A stretch of DNA of 64,000 nt from Pseudoscleropodium purum (lineage: Eukaryota > Streptophyta > Bryopsida > Hypnales > Brachytheciaceae). Where the stretch lies: positions 18,724,001 through 18,788,000 of the forward strand of contig OZ017797.1 in the NCBI GenBank assembly GCA_963969395.1, written 5' to 3'. Of this stretch, positions 53,825 to 64,000 are shown in pieces (position 1 is the stretch's first letter; the number at the start of each line of letters is the position of its first letter). The notes below the pieces were generated by a model, which saw nothing but the letters and a program-made list of their open reading frames with translations, was not told the DNA's origin and did no database searches. A program made the position numbers and the translations under genes.

Positions 53825-55037
53825 CTCAATAGTATTAGGTTAGACCGGAAGTTAGATTAAGGTGGCGGCGGACCCCCACGGGTTTTCCGCTCCTTTTTGT
53901 GCTTTTAGGGTTTTTACCCTTTGTATATAAATCGGTTCCTGCGATGGGAATTGGGAGTTTTTTCATTTTGCAAACTTCTTGTACCTTTCTATTCTCTTCG
54001 TTGTGTATCTCTCTCCAGCGCGACAGGATTGTATGATGTGGAGTTAGGATAGTACGAGTTGGTTGGCAAGTGATTTCTCCCCTTGGTGTTTATTTTCCGA
54101 TCCTAGGTGCATGTGAGTAGGTACCGAAGAGTTGGGAGTGAACTTAGTTCCTCAGCACGTCTAGAGTTTGAGATTCCGGGTGAGAAAGCCGTTGTTAGGC
54201 TAGGCGGGTAGGGAGGGATTCCTTAGCTGCGCTAGAACTCCCGGGTGGGAAATCCGGTTGAGTGTCCGATCTCCTGTGAGGTCTCACCACCCGTATGGGT
54301 AACGGAAGAACTTTAGTTGATGTTGGAACGGACGGGTGCACTTGTAACCACCTGTCTTCGCACGGATCGGAAGTAGCATCAAGGTCGTTGTAGTACGAGA
54401 GGGTCGAGTGTGGGGTCTTTGTGTGACCTACGACCCGGATTGCTATCTGGGTTGTTGTGAAGGACCAAACCGGATCCGGATTAGCTTAGGAGTCTAGAAG
54501 GTAGGACAGTGGGTCTTCAGCCACTATAAGTCACGGAAGGAGTGGTGGGCCTACCACTCTCAAAATTAAGCGGCGACCCCTCTGATGGTGAAACAGAGGC
54601 AAAACCAAACCGGATAGGATTACGGGTACAGGATGACCATTCCGACCGGATTGGTCAGGACGGATTTCCAGGATCGGAAGTTGTGAGATCCTGGGATTTG
54701 GGTATTTGTACGGACCGGATAGTTAGTAGGACCGGAAGAAGGAGTAATCCGGTCTGTAGTTATCCGGTGTGGTAGTATTTCTGGTTCTAGATCTAGGACC
54801 GGAAAGTAAGATTGGCATATTGACTGAGCTTAACTGCTTAATAGAGCTAGATACTTCACAGGATCTCGTGGGTTCGATCTTTAGAGTCACTTAGTTATAC
54901 TCTAGAGCGATTTTTGTGAGTGTAATGGGGAATTGACCTGCCCTGTGCTGCGACACCAGCTTCCAAGCACACTGTACCTGCAAGGTGAACCAGCAGCCTT
55001 AGCTTGTTGCAACATTCCTAAACGACCCAGTTCTATG
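53825..55037. other. 3' part of the CCGG-rich element and spacer
   Basis: No open frame with support. At 54,541–54,559 AGTGGTGGGCCTACCACT forms a near-perfect hairpin. CCGG density falls off after about 54,810. Confidence 0.4.
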
Positions 55038-58000
55038 TTATGTGTGTTTGGATGCAAATTCGGTAAAAGACCTTGCGTCCTCAATGTCAAGGCTATACAA
55101 GTTTGTACTAGCTGAATAATTTAAATTCACAGTAGAAATGATACAATCAGCATCTATCCAAATGGCATTAGCAGCATCATACTTGAATTTTAGACTAGAG
55201 TTGGTTGTTTTAGAGTACCAATTTAACAAAACCTGACAAGAGGGGGTAGTGTTGGCTTTGTTAGAAGATCTAATTGTCCTGTTCTGCAAATCAATCGGTT
55301 GCCTAGAATTTCCCCACTTGTTGCCATATTTTCATTTGATTTTTTGGACGCGGCCAAGCCACCATGTTCCTTCATCCCCACCAGTTAGAACTTTACATGG
55401 GTTTTTACCTTTGGATAGTCTAGTTTTGTACCTCTTGGTTGCTGCGGCTTTCACTGTAGAAGATATCCTAGTCGTGGAGCGTTGAACAAAATAAACCCCA
55501 CAATCTGAACCTACACCAAGCAGACAAGTACTACTACATTGTGCGGCTGAAAAATAGTCCTCACTGTTATTGAAATAGATGGAGTTTCTCACACGGGTTA
55601 GGCGGTCCTTTGACAAAAAAGGATTTCCATTGAGCTGTGAAACCAAGGTGGATTTATAAATATTACAACCCCCAAATGTAACCACAGGCACTACTTTCTG
55701 AAGAGGTGGAACAATGTTTACCTCACCCCCTCCAGAATTCAACATGTCGGCTAGGCAGTGTCTTGCCTTAGACTCAGCAACGGTCAATGGGTCGAGGCCG
55801 TCATCGAATTCTCCCTCCTCAAGGACAGTGCCATCATCAACTTGGCACTCACCGCTTTCTTGATCTGCTGAGTGCTCATCCGCTTCGTGGGCAAGCACCT
55901 CGGCGTCACCATCTTTATGGGCTACAGGATTACGTGCAGGTACATGGGCGAAGCTCTTGAAATCTGCCTTCTCAACAACCCACGGTGTTAGAAACCAATC
56001 TTTTTTTTTTGCTACATTAGATGGGGCCATGTTCAAGATGCGGATGACTGTTTGTGCTTCCTTCAAGCCCTCTTTCAACGCTGAAATCACATCAGCATCT
56101 GTGGAGACTTCGGAGTAATCAGCCAAATCACAACTTGACTCCCCTTCCTGCAAAGGGTGCAGACTCTCCCACACGTTCTTCATCTTGTTGTGCACTCGCC
56201 CAAATGCTAGTCCATTCTGCCCATACTCAAGACCCGACAAATGATTCAATGTATTAGCAGTGTTGACAAGCTCATTGAAGTCATACGCACGTTCAAGACC
56301 AACCATCCCTCCTATCTTTGAGAAGAAAATCTCACAGCTATCACTGCCTATCAAATGCAATGGAACAGCAAGACCAGGATATTTTGTTCTAAAGTGCACA
56401 ATCAACAAGACAACGAAGTGGCAGCTCATCTGAATATCAAGGAAACATTGCTGACTAACAAAACAATCAGCTACTGTGATATTCCGAGTGTTTCCAAAGA
56501 TAGAGTGATCGCCATGAGTTAGCCAGAGCTTCCAAATTCTGAAAAAAAATGAAACCTTTGCCACCAACACGATCCAGTCCCGCAAGCCAAGCCTGGGACT
56601 ACAAAAGATATCAATATAACTAGCACACATTTGCAAGTACATCTCGGTGCCCAAAGTGCGTTCTTGATGCACATCCTTCGCCTCTCGTAACATCTTCAAG
56701 CAATTTCGAGTCTTGGCTGCACATAACCTCTGTGCAGATGCCTAGTTTTGTCGGTCAATCCGCTTCACATCTTCTAATTTCAAGCCATGGTCATCAGCAG
56801 TGAACTTCTGGTATACAAGCCCTATGTGTTCCAAAATACAAAGATCACCACCCAATTGCATGACACGAACAGGAGAGTCTAGGGGGTTGATTAATTTCTT
56901 CCTGTTGTGTATGTAGTCCTGGTCGTGAAGCCCTCTTGCATTACCGTTGTCATCGAGTGATGCAGAAAACAACCAGCCCTCCCACTGTACCTGTAAACGA
57001 CTTCCCTCATCTGATTTGTAGTCTTTCAGCATGAGTTGACGCCGTCTACTATCTCCATCACTAGCATGACCAATAATCGGCCCAATGATGTCCTTGCACT
57101 CAACAGACTCCCACACAACATCAATTGAATTCCACTGAGCCCAGATCCACTCTGCGTTGAATTTGCCACAAGTGTAGGAAACCACCAAAACTAGGCGAGG
57201 TAACTTCTCATGCATCGTGTTGACTACCACAATCCTGGCAAAGCCCCGCATCTGGTTAGATCGAAATGCATCAACAACAGCATTGTATCCTTCCTCACCA
57301 GAGCCAACAACTGGTTTGAAGTTCGACTTGCAAACATGATCTTCTTTTGTCCCACAAAAGCCCAGCAGTACATCAAACCGTGAGTCCCACATCACTCTAG
57401 CTTTCACCTTAGTTTCGTCCTCAGCAAGGATGACTGGAACAGGACCCAAAATTCCATGAGCCTCCTTGGCAGACCTATAGATTTTCGCAACCTCCACAAA
57501 AATCTGATGTTGAACACCAGGAACAAACTGGACACCCTTCTTATTCTCAAGTTTAGTTGTGCAAAACGAAGGACCAGCATAGTTAAGGCTGAACAAGTCA
57601 CACATTCAGCGCCCACCATAGATTTTCATGGCCTGACAGAACGACTTAGAATTGGCAGAAAATCTGAATCCCTTTTTGTTAAGATTAAAATTACTTACAA
57701 CATCTTTCATGAAGTCCCACAAGGCCGGTTTTCCTCCAAACGACCTTGTTCGATGAGCAGCAATTATATTATTACAGAATTTTAGCAAATCACCGCCAAT
57801 GCAAGCTAACTTTGCACTTTCCTTCAAGGTCAGCCTTTTCACTTTCAGTTGCACCATTTTAGCCTTGACAGCAACCAAATGCAACCTCTAAAGCTTTAAT
57901 TCCTTTCTGATGACCCCACTATGAGAAACAAGCTCAGCAGTACCAAGATACGACAACCTCCTACGATCACTTGTCCCCCACAATCCCCTCTTCTCTATAC

Positions 58001-59504
58001 TCTTCTCTTCCCTGACAACTCGTTTTCTAAAATCATCTTGAACAGTTATGGAAGCACACAGGGAACAAGTAAAATTCTCAAAGGGTTCCTCCGTCACACT
58101 GAACCTCCTACAATCAGCATGTCTGAACGTCCCTGAGATTATGGAAACTGACCCGTATGCAAACACAACAGCATGAACATGAGGTTCTAGATACTAGCAA
58201 CCGCCTGGATGCGGGTCATTAAGCAAAGATTTAATGGGATAAACATTCTGCCCATACGTACAATTTTCTCTCCAATAACCCCAACACATAAGAGCCTTAA
58301 AAAATGACTCATCAAGGTTTGGAGATTCACTTACATGCCCCTCAGAGTCAGAATGTCTGAACCAAGAGTGTAGTGAGGGTTGGCTAACGCCACTTGAAAC
58401 TGACCGAGTTGGTCTACCTCTCTTTCCAGAAATGAGGGCCGATTTGGCCGATGCTGTAGAGTCCATCTTCTCCACAGCAAGGGCATGTTTGGTCCCTCCC
58501 AAATGGTTCAGTAGATTGGCCTCCAAGTTCTTCTTGGAAGGGCACAATGCCAAGAAATCGCTGCAATAAGAACACTTAGCCTTATACCAGTAGCTCTTCA
58601 CAACATCAGATTGATCAGGGTCTCCGACAACAATGAATGGTTTATTCTTCGACTTCGCAGCTGTGTTGACACCCTTGAGAATAAAGACGCCCTCCTGTAC
58701 TAAGCGTCTGTGATCCTCTGGCGTAAGTATGACAGTCTTACCCTTTGTCGCTGTCGACTGCGGGTGAGAATCCCAAGCAACACCCTTATTGCGACAGTAA
58801 TGCTTAATGTGATTTTCGCTCTTCATGTGGCTTTTCTTAAAATTGCTGAACAAGTTATTAACCATTACATTACTGTGGTTTCCTTGACTACCACCAAATT
58901 CCTTACGGCATTCAGAATAGTAAACCTTTACAACACCGACATTGCCAACATCGTAAGATTTCAAGTGCCAATCATGATCCTCAAGAGAAATGGCTTTCAG
59001 CTCTCTCTTTAGTTTTGCTTCAGCTTTGGCATACAATTCCAGCACTTCCTTACTAATTAGAGAGGAAGCCAGTTTCGGCTCACCTCCAGATGATGCGTTA
59101 CTGACCCTAGAAGAAGCTGTCGGATCTATCGAATCACATGCAGGGTCCAATGGCTCAACATCGACTTCATTAGAATCAAGACACACTGTAGGCGAGGGAA
59201 TTGAATCAGAAACGATGGAGGAATCACCCACACGACGACACTTGTTTGCGGGCTCCTCAACCTTGCATTGAGAAATTACATGCACATCAGGTCGAATCGG
59301 GTTGAGGCGCTCCAACTTTGACCTAATCCTGCAATTCGAATCGGGATCCTAGAAATCAAAAGCGCCATCCACGACGCCCACGTCTTCAAGCATCACGCGC
59401 AGAGATTGATAGTTCCGCACAGCCGACTCACAGAAAAGAGGCCCGATGAGCTCCGGAGTGGAAGTCTCATCCTCAAGTAAGTACAAGTTAATCTTGAATG
59501 CCAT
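55038..59504 (-). pseudogene. Transposase-like gene, one 1,489-codon frame with six in-frame stops
   Basis: From ATG 59504 (MAFKINLYLLEDE) to TAA 55038–55040 a single frame reads sensibly throughout, broken only by TAG 59349–59351, TAG 58194–58196, TAG 57888–57890, TGA 57606–57608, TAG 56742–56744 and TGA 55332–55334. There is no frameshift. It has a C2H2-like module (CSYCSDFL … HLGGTKHAL, near 58,500–58,590), an acidic strand ILAEDETKVKARVMWD (57,380–57,430), a block GHASDGDSRRRQLML (57,020–57,070) and HDQDYIHNRKKLINPL (56,870–56,935). These last motifs recall P-element/THAP-like DDE transposases, an inference from motif style only. The C-terminus WWLGRVQKIK is DNA/chromatin-binding-like. 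A likely leader intron spans 59506–59608. Confidence 0.65.
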
Positions 59505-60834
59505 CCTGCAAGCGGAAATCAATGAACAACATCAACGACGCACTCATTTCAAGCAGAACAGGGTTGTCAAGAAACCGTATGAAAGCTGAAGAGGTTAAGT
59601 GCATTCACCTGGGGTTTGAGCTTTGAAGTTTGAGAAATCGAAAGCGCCAGAACAAATCGAAATCGCCAGTACTCACGCAACACAGCGCTCAATCGCAACA
59701 CACAAAATCACTAAACACAGACACGCGCAAGCACAACAACAACCACCAACAAACGACCAAAGCACCAACAAAGCACGAGCTCCAAAATTTCCGTTGAAAC
59801 CCCACTCACAGCCAAACACAGAACGATGATCCTTAAACCCTAGCGCTATCAGCTCGGATGACTTCATCCAGGTTGCACTTTAGTTGCCTGTTTTCATCCT
59901 TTTTCTTACAGCCTGTACGGCGGGAATGGACTCTTCTTTAAAAAATTTCCCACCCAAATTAAAATTATGCTATGGTACTTCTAATAATGACCTACTGCCA
60001 ACCATTAAAGTAAACCCAATATTATTTATACTACTTTTTCTACAAAATCCTACACCCTTGAATACATCTACAAAGCGTATAAATTTTATGTCCTATGAAT
60101 AAACTGCACCCTACCATAGGTCTCACGCAGTTTGCTACGCACAAGGTAGTGAACTCCTTGAGTGTGTGAGTGAGTTTCTGGGAGTAGAACTGTAGTATGT
60201 CTAATTGATGGTATAGAAACTTATAAGTTGCACAATTGTATGAATAATTTGTTCAGTTGATGAACTTTGAATTTAGTTGACTTGTTTGTGAGGAAAATAT
60301 CATGTGAGTTAAATTTCCAAAGTCTAAATGTTTGAATGTATAATTCAATTGTTGTGGAGTCGCTCGAGGTTGATTTGACAAGGCTATGTAGCAAATAAGA
60401 AAGTTAAGTGGATCAATCGACTTATTTGATTATGTTGTAAATTTATATTAATGCTCAATTTGTGATACTATATGGAAATTGTTTATTAGCATCTTGAAGC
60501 CTAAACATGTTTAATTGACCACAATTGTGTGAGTTTTGTGGTAGTTTGAGTAATGGATAAAGTCTAGTTGATGGAGAGAATTTCATTTAAATTCATATGA
60601 TGAGAATTAATCACAATTATTTGTGAAGTCTAGTTGACTGCTAGATTGAGTATATAATTCAATATTGAATTATTGTCTAGTTGATTGTGCCAACAATGTG
60701 AGATATAACTTATATGTTGAAGTACTATTAAATTGAGAGTACAAATTAGCTAGGTTGATTACAAGGTCTTGTATCTGTAAGTTGTGATCAAATTGACTGT
60801 AAAATACTTCATGCATGAGAATTGGCTATTTGAT
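59505..60834. other. Leader/promoter of the transposase-like gene and a decayed tract
   Basis: 59,506–59,608 looks like a leader intron (CAG|GTGAAT … TTGCAG). AAACCCTAG at 59,834 is a telo-box-like site, found also near host genes here. 60,130–60,830 is the TAGTTGA-rich tract similar to 49,613–50,700. Confidence 0.4.
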
Positions 60835-60869
60835 CAGGGTTGACGAATCTCTACATCTGCCCCAAAATA

Positions 60870-60904
60870 GCGTCCGTTTTCCGGACGTCCGGACACACGG
60901 ACGC
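60870..60904. repeat. Nested palindrome in the subterminal region of the hAT element
   Basis: GCGTCCG (60870) pairs with CGGACGC (60898–60904) around a perfect 12-bp palindrome CCGGACGTCCGG (60881–60892). Further GACGC units follow at about 60,910 and 60,941. hAT transposases often bind short GC-rich subterminal repeats, so this is a candidate binding site. Confidence 0.65.
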
Positions 60905-61312
60905 TAGCAGACGCAGCATCCCTCCCGCCGTCGGAAGGTGGACGCGCAAGGCCGGGCGGCTTAGAAAACCCGTGATTTTGGGTTTTTTGTTTTGATTGTT
61001 TTCACGAATGAGAGATTGAGAATGAAGTCATTTTGATTTTGATTTTTCTTATATTGCAATTGCGATTCAATAGAGTTGTATATCACTATTTATGTAAAAG
61101 CTAAAATATGAAATGTATTTTTAATTTTTTTGTTGAATTTCATTTTGATTTAGAAACAAAATCACTTTAAAATCCAGCGAGATGTATATCATCAATAAAC
61201 AAACAATTTTATAATAAAATGATTGAAGAAACCATTGTCATTTGTCAACATGAGCTCCATATATCATGAGCAACTAAACAATCAAACATCTAAATTCACA
61301 TCTCCACAATTC

Positions 61313-62491
61313 CTATGGACGCCAATCCACATCTCCTCTAACCTCAGCCCCACTATTCTCTCCTGCAGCTCTTCGTTCAAAATCTTCATTATCGGAGTCA
61401 TCTTCATTGTTGGAATCAAGTATCGTTGTCTCTTTCAAGTCTTCTCTCGAAGTAGGTTTACTCCCTTCTTTCGCATTTAATTTTTTTTTTTTTACTTTGA
61501 GAGAACGATTAAAGGTTTTTTGAATAGGAACCTTTTTTTTCTTTCTATTTGATAAAGTAGCAACATTTTCATTAAGAGGGGTCCTATTCTTCACTAGAGA
61601 GATAGCAAAAGGTTGCATTTCTCTTTTCGCTTTCACGTTACTCAATTCTTGAACCATCAATCTCGATGTAGGGTCGACATGTCCATGAACGGTTATCTCC
61701 ACTTTGGCTTTTTTTTGAAATAATAGAGTGCCGTTTGTTGATTTGATGGGTTCTTGCACCATTCCTTTTCCTAAAATGCAAACACGCAAAGATGCCAATG
61801 GCATCCGATCACTATCCGTATCACTTAGGCTTGTAGGTGATGACGCTACTTTCCGTAGATTACCGCCTGTAGAAATTTCTTTGGAAATGTTCATTAGGCA
61901 TTTTCCATATCCAAAGCTCTGAGAATCATTCAATCGTGTGCTAACAGACTTCAACGGTATTGGTGGAAGAGCACTAGATCTCGATACTTCAAAAATTGAC
62001 TTCATTGGCTCTTTTCCTTTATCACTCTTCACAATTGCCGAATTTGTGACTGCCATCCCAAGTGAATTATTATTTTTTTGTACCGCAATATTTGGTTCCC
62101 CCTCATCACCACTATTGTTGCCCACATCTTTTGGAACGTCCACCTCCATGACCGCATCTTCTCTTTTGTCGTTTCCTTGCACTACATTTAATGCCATAGA
62201 TGGAGATTGAGAAATTAAAACTTCTTCATTTCTCCCATCATCACCAATAGCATTCTCATTGATTTTCACCTTTTTGGCAATAGCGTTTGCCTTTTCCGAT
62301 AGAATGTTTTCGCTATTCAAGAATCCCATTCCATTGCAATATGCAGTTAAAGAAGGTAGATTCGCCTGTACCCCTACATTGTCCTCGTCTTCACAAAAGG
62401 TATATGCATCGTTTGCATTGTCGGGAACGACATCCTTGCGGTTAAGATGATAATCATGTGTATCATTCACCAAATCGGGAAAGTCTTGCAT
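61313..62491 (-). CDS. Second ORF of the hAT element, 392 aa, unrecognised
   Basis: Opens at ATG 62491, only 37 bp after the transposase stop, in a different frame, and runs intact to 61313. No domain is recognised. It is acidic in the first half, with Ser-rich patches (SSPTSLSDTDSD), then very basic near the end with KKKKVPIQK and KVKKKKL (candidate nuclear signals), and ends in an acidic cluster NNEDDSDNEDFERR that recalls the EDDDDEDFEK at the transposase C-terminus. It may be an element accessory protein, a separate exon set joined by splicing, or the start of an intron-containing frame. Confidence 0.55.
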   Translation of the reverse strand: MQDFPDLVNDTHDYHLNRKDVVPDNANDAYTFCEDEDNVGVQANLPSLTAYCNGMGFLNSENILSEKANAIAKKVKINENAIGDDGRNEEVLISQSPSMALNVVQGNDKREDAVMEVDVPKDVGNNSGDEGEPNIAVQKNNNSLGMAVTNSAIVKSDKGKEPMKSIFEVSRSSALPPIPLKSVSTRLNDSQSFGYGKCLMNISKEISTGGNLRKVASSPTSLSDTDSDRMPLASLRVCILGKGMVQEPIKSTNGTLLFQKKAKVEITVHGHVDPTSRLMVQELSNVKAKREMQPFAISLVKNRTPLNENVATLSNRKKKKVPIQKTFNRSLKVKKKKLNAKEGSKPTSREDLKETTILDSNNEDDSDNEDFERRAAGENSGAEVRGDVDWRP

Positions 62492-62528
62492 AACGTCTTC
62501 ATCTCCTTACGCTGTCGCACAATTGAAG

Positions 62529-64000
62529 TCATTCCCGCCATCCACAGTTGAAAAGGCCCTTTTCAAAATCCTCGTCATCATCGTCTTCTAACGTCGGCCT
62601 ATCTGAATCCTCTGATTCCATCGGATCCACATTATCATTATACCATTTTTTTTCATCTTTTTCCTTCGATGCGTTTAATACTTTGGAATTGGTATACACG
62701 TACATCAAATCTGCTACTCCCTCCGACTTCAATTTATTTCGAGATTTATTGTGAACAAAAGAATAGTTGCTCCAATTCCGTTCACATGAAGATGATGACA
62801 CCGGTTGAGCCAATATCCTCTTCGCTAATGGAGCTATAAACTTGCCACATGCACCTTCAAAATCCCACCAAGCATGTGCGGACAACATTTGATCTCCCGG
62901 ATTCAACATACTGTGGAATGGAGGTTTCTTGTGTCGAAAAGCCATAAATTCCTTCACCACTGCTACATATTCATCCGGTTTACATATTCTCTCCAAAACT
63001 TTCTTACATCTTGACATTGCATCTGCGTCATCCGCTAGCTCTTTGTCATGAAAAAGGTATGGATTCAAAAGAGCTGCGGCTGATTGGAGATCGTTGTCCA
63101 CCATTCTTCTTCGGGCATAAAAAGATTGTACCAATGGAATTGCAAATTCTTCTAGCAAACAAAATGGTGGACTTTGTAATCCGTTCACGTGCTTCTCTAA
63201 CTTCCTCATGATATGCAACACCTTCCCCATGCATGGTGATTTTGAATCCAAATCGCGGAGTGCACATAAGATTGGTTCAACCATCTCCACATAATTAATG
63301 GACCGATTCCAAAAATGGTCATCAAGAACAAATTTCTTCACCACTAAGGCCAAGTCTTTTGGTTGGACTTTGGCTCCACGTTTCTTCTTGAGAGTATGTA
63401 CATACTCAACCCATTGCGGATCTACCACCGTTTGTTCCAATGCTCCTCTCAATTTTGTCAAACGCTCCATCATGATAAATTTAGAGGCGAACCTTGTATC
63501 TCCAGGCATCAAGAGACCAAGATTTGGCGAATACTTTCGCAATAGAGCTAGCGGCATATGTTTCTTCCTGATAAATTTAGCTACAAGAACTCCTTTATCC
63601 AATTTGGAAGCAATCCATTTCTGTGCAGCCCAATCCTTTAACAACAAATTCAATGCATGTACCACGCACCCTTGGTAAAAAATGTGAGGATATTTTGCAG
63701 ATATTACATTCCATGCGGACGCATTCACGGGAGTATTATCCGTAGTTATTAACACGACGTTCTTGGACCCCACTTGTTCAATGAACTTTTCCAACACAGT
63801 TGCCAAGTACTCCGCATTTTTTTCACAACCACTTGTATCCACAGATCCAAGAAATTCTTCACCTACGGATGATACAAGCATAGCATTGATGAGAGTTCGA
63901 TTAGTCACTGAGCTCCATCCATCAATGGACAATGTTGTTCCAAATTTTCGAATGTTATCTTCAGTCCGTGCATTCAATTGTGTCTGAATGTTGGTCTTCG
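62529..64000 (-). CDS. hAT-family transposase (partial, N-terminus off window)
   Basis: The frame is open to the right edge and ends at TGA 62529, giving about 490 residues. It contains the DUF659-type segment TTLSIDGWSSVTNRTLINAM, followed by ITTDNTPVNASAWN, CVVHALNLLLKD (catalytic-core region of hAT), GDTRFASKF (the hAT TRF/TRW-like motif), and the C-terminal dimerisation region with SSSSCERNWSNYSFVHNKSR and an acidic tail DDDDEDFEK. The N-terminal BED zinc finger expected in this family would lie to the right of the window. No internal stop or frameshift, so the copy may be intact or recently active. Confidence 0.92.
   Translation of the reverse strand, partial: KTNIQTQLNARTEDNIRKFGTTLSIDGWSSVTNRTLINAMLVSSVGEEFLGSVDTSGCEKNAEYLATVLEKFIEQVGSKNVVLITTDNTPVNASAWNVISAKYPHIFYQGCVVHALNLLLKDWAAQKWIASKLDKGVLVAKFIRKKHMPLALLRKYSPNLGLLMPGDTRFASKFIMMERLTKLRGALEQTVVDPQWVEYVHTLKKKRGAKVQPKDLALVVKKFVLDDHFWNRSINYVEMVEPILCALRDLDSKSPCMGKVLHIMRKLEKHVNGLQSPPFCLLEEFAIPLVQSFYARRRMVDNDLQSAAALLNPYLFHDKELADDADAMSRCKKVLERICKPDEYVAVVKEFMAFRHKKPPFHSMLNPGDQMLSAHAWWDFEGACGKFIAPLAKRILAQPVSSSSCERNWSNYSFVHNKSRNKLKSEGVADLMYVYTNSKVLNASKEKDEKKWYNDNVDPMESEDSDRPTLEDDDDEDFEKGLFNCGWRE

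Larger units (their letters stand above)
51700..54830 (+). mobile_element. CCGG-rich Gag-like element (non-autonomous retroelement-like), boundaries unclear
   Basis: This block differs sharply from its flanks: higher GC and very dense CCGGA/TCCGG, both inside and outside the coding part. It has a TATA box (TATATAA at 51948–51954), one Gag-like coding region, and a long 3' part with a second TATA-like TATATAAAT at 53924. No LTR pair, integrase or RT was found, so a LARD/TRIM-like or captured-gene origin is possible. Confidence 0.4.
60835..64000 (-). mobile_element. hAT DNA transposon, left (3') end to window edge
   Basis: Carries a hAT transposase. The likely terminus is CAGGGTTGAC at 60835, which fits the hAT end rule YARNG, preceded by TATTTGAT (60827–60834) as a predicted 8-bp target duplication. 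Next to it is a GC-rich palindromic island (60870–60960). The other end lies outside the window. Confidence 0.6.

Noticed and set aside
51700..54830. LTR pair around the Gag-like gene
   Set aside because: Sequences after the two TATA-like sites (51,948 and 53,924) do not match, and no terminal direct repeat was found.

Overview
This window is nuclear DNA from a land plant. Coding regions are broken by short GT–AG introns, intergenic DNA is AT-rich, and the recognisable genes are plant types: an organelle-type PDF1A peptide deformylase with a long transit region, a PCNT115-class aldo-keto reductase and a PRP22/DHX8 splicing helicase. The wide spread of transposon families (Ty1/copia, hAT, a TTAA-targeting piggyBac-like MITE and a decayed transposase-like gene) and the gene structures suggest a seed-free plant such as a bryophyte or lycophyte. 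That placement is a weak inference.

Layout. 0–3.1 kb: 5' two-thirds or more of an intronless PRP22 helicase (minus, runs off the left edge). 3.1–14 kb: AT-rich intergenic DNA with a diverged repeat family (R1), one copy of which carries two nested insertions whose empty sites are still visible in sister copies at 18–20 kb. 14–16 kb: a two-exon, two-TM membrane protein gene and a VWA-like gene fragment (minus). 16–21.5 kb: repeats. 21.6–25.3 kb: six-exon ankyrin protein gene (plus). 26.5–29.2 kb: seven-exon HD-domain hydrolase gene (plus). 31.3–34.6 kb: five-exon peptide deformylase (minus). 37.2–41.5 kb: seven-exon aldo-keto reductase (minus), with five exact 21-bp TGACG repeats about 0.6 kb upstream. 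For the four multi-exon genes with recognised domains, splice phases were followed by hand and close exactly.

From 44 kb rightwards mobile elements dominate. 44.4–49.6 kb is a recent Ty1/copia insertion with near-identical 264-bp LTRs, a 5-bp target duplication, a premature stop near the Gag N-terminus and a 60-bp tandem repeat in its leader. 49.8–50.4 kb is the second copy of the TTAA MITE. 51.7–54.8 kb is a CCGG-rich, Gag-like element with a one-base frame break. 55.0–59.5 kb is a 1,489-codon transposase-like reading frame with six in-frame stops (all TAG or TGA, no frameshifts). 60.8 kb to the right edge is the 3' part of a hAT element carrying its transposase and a second, unrecognised ORF.

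All alignments, domain calls and splice sites were made by eye. No database search was possible.
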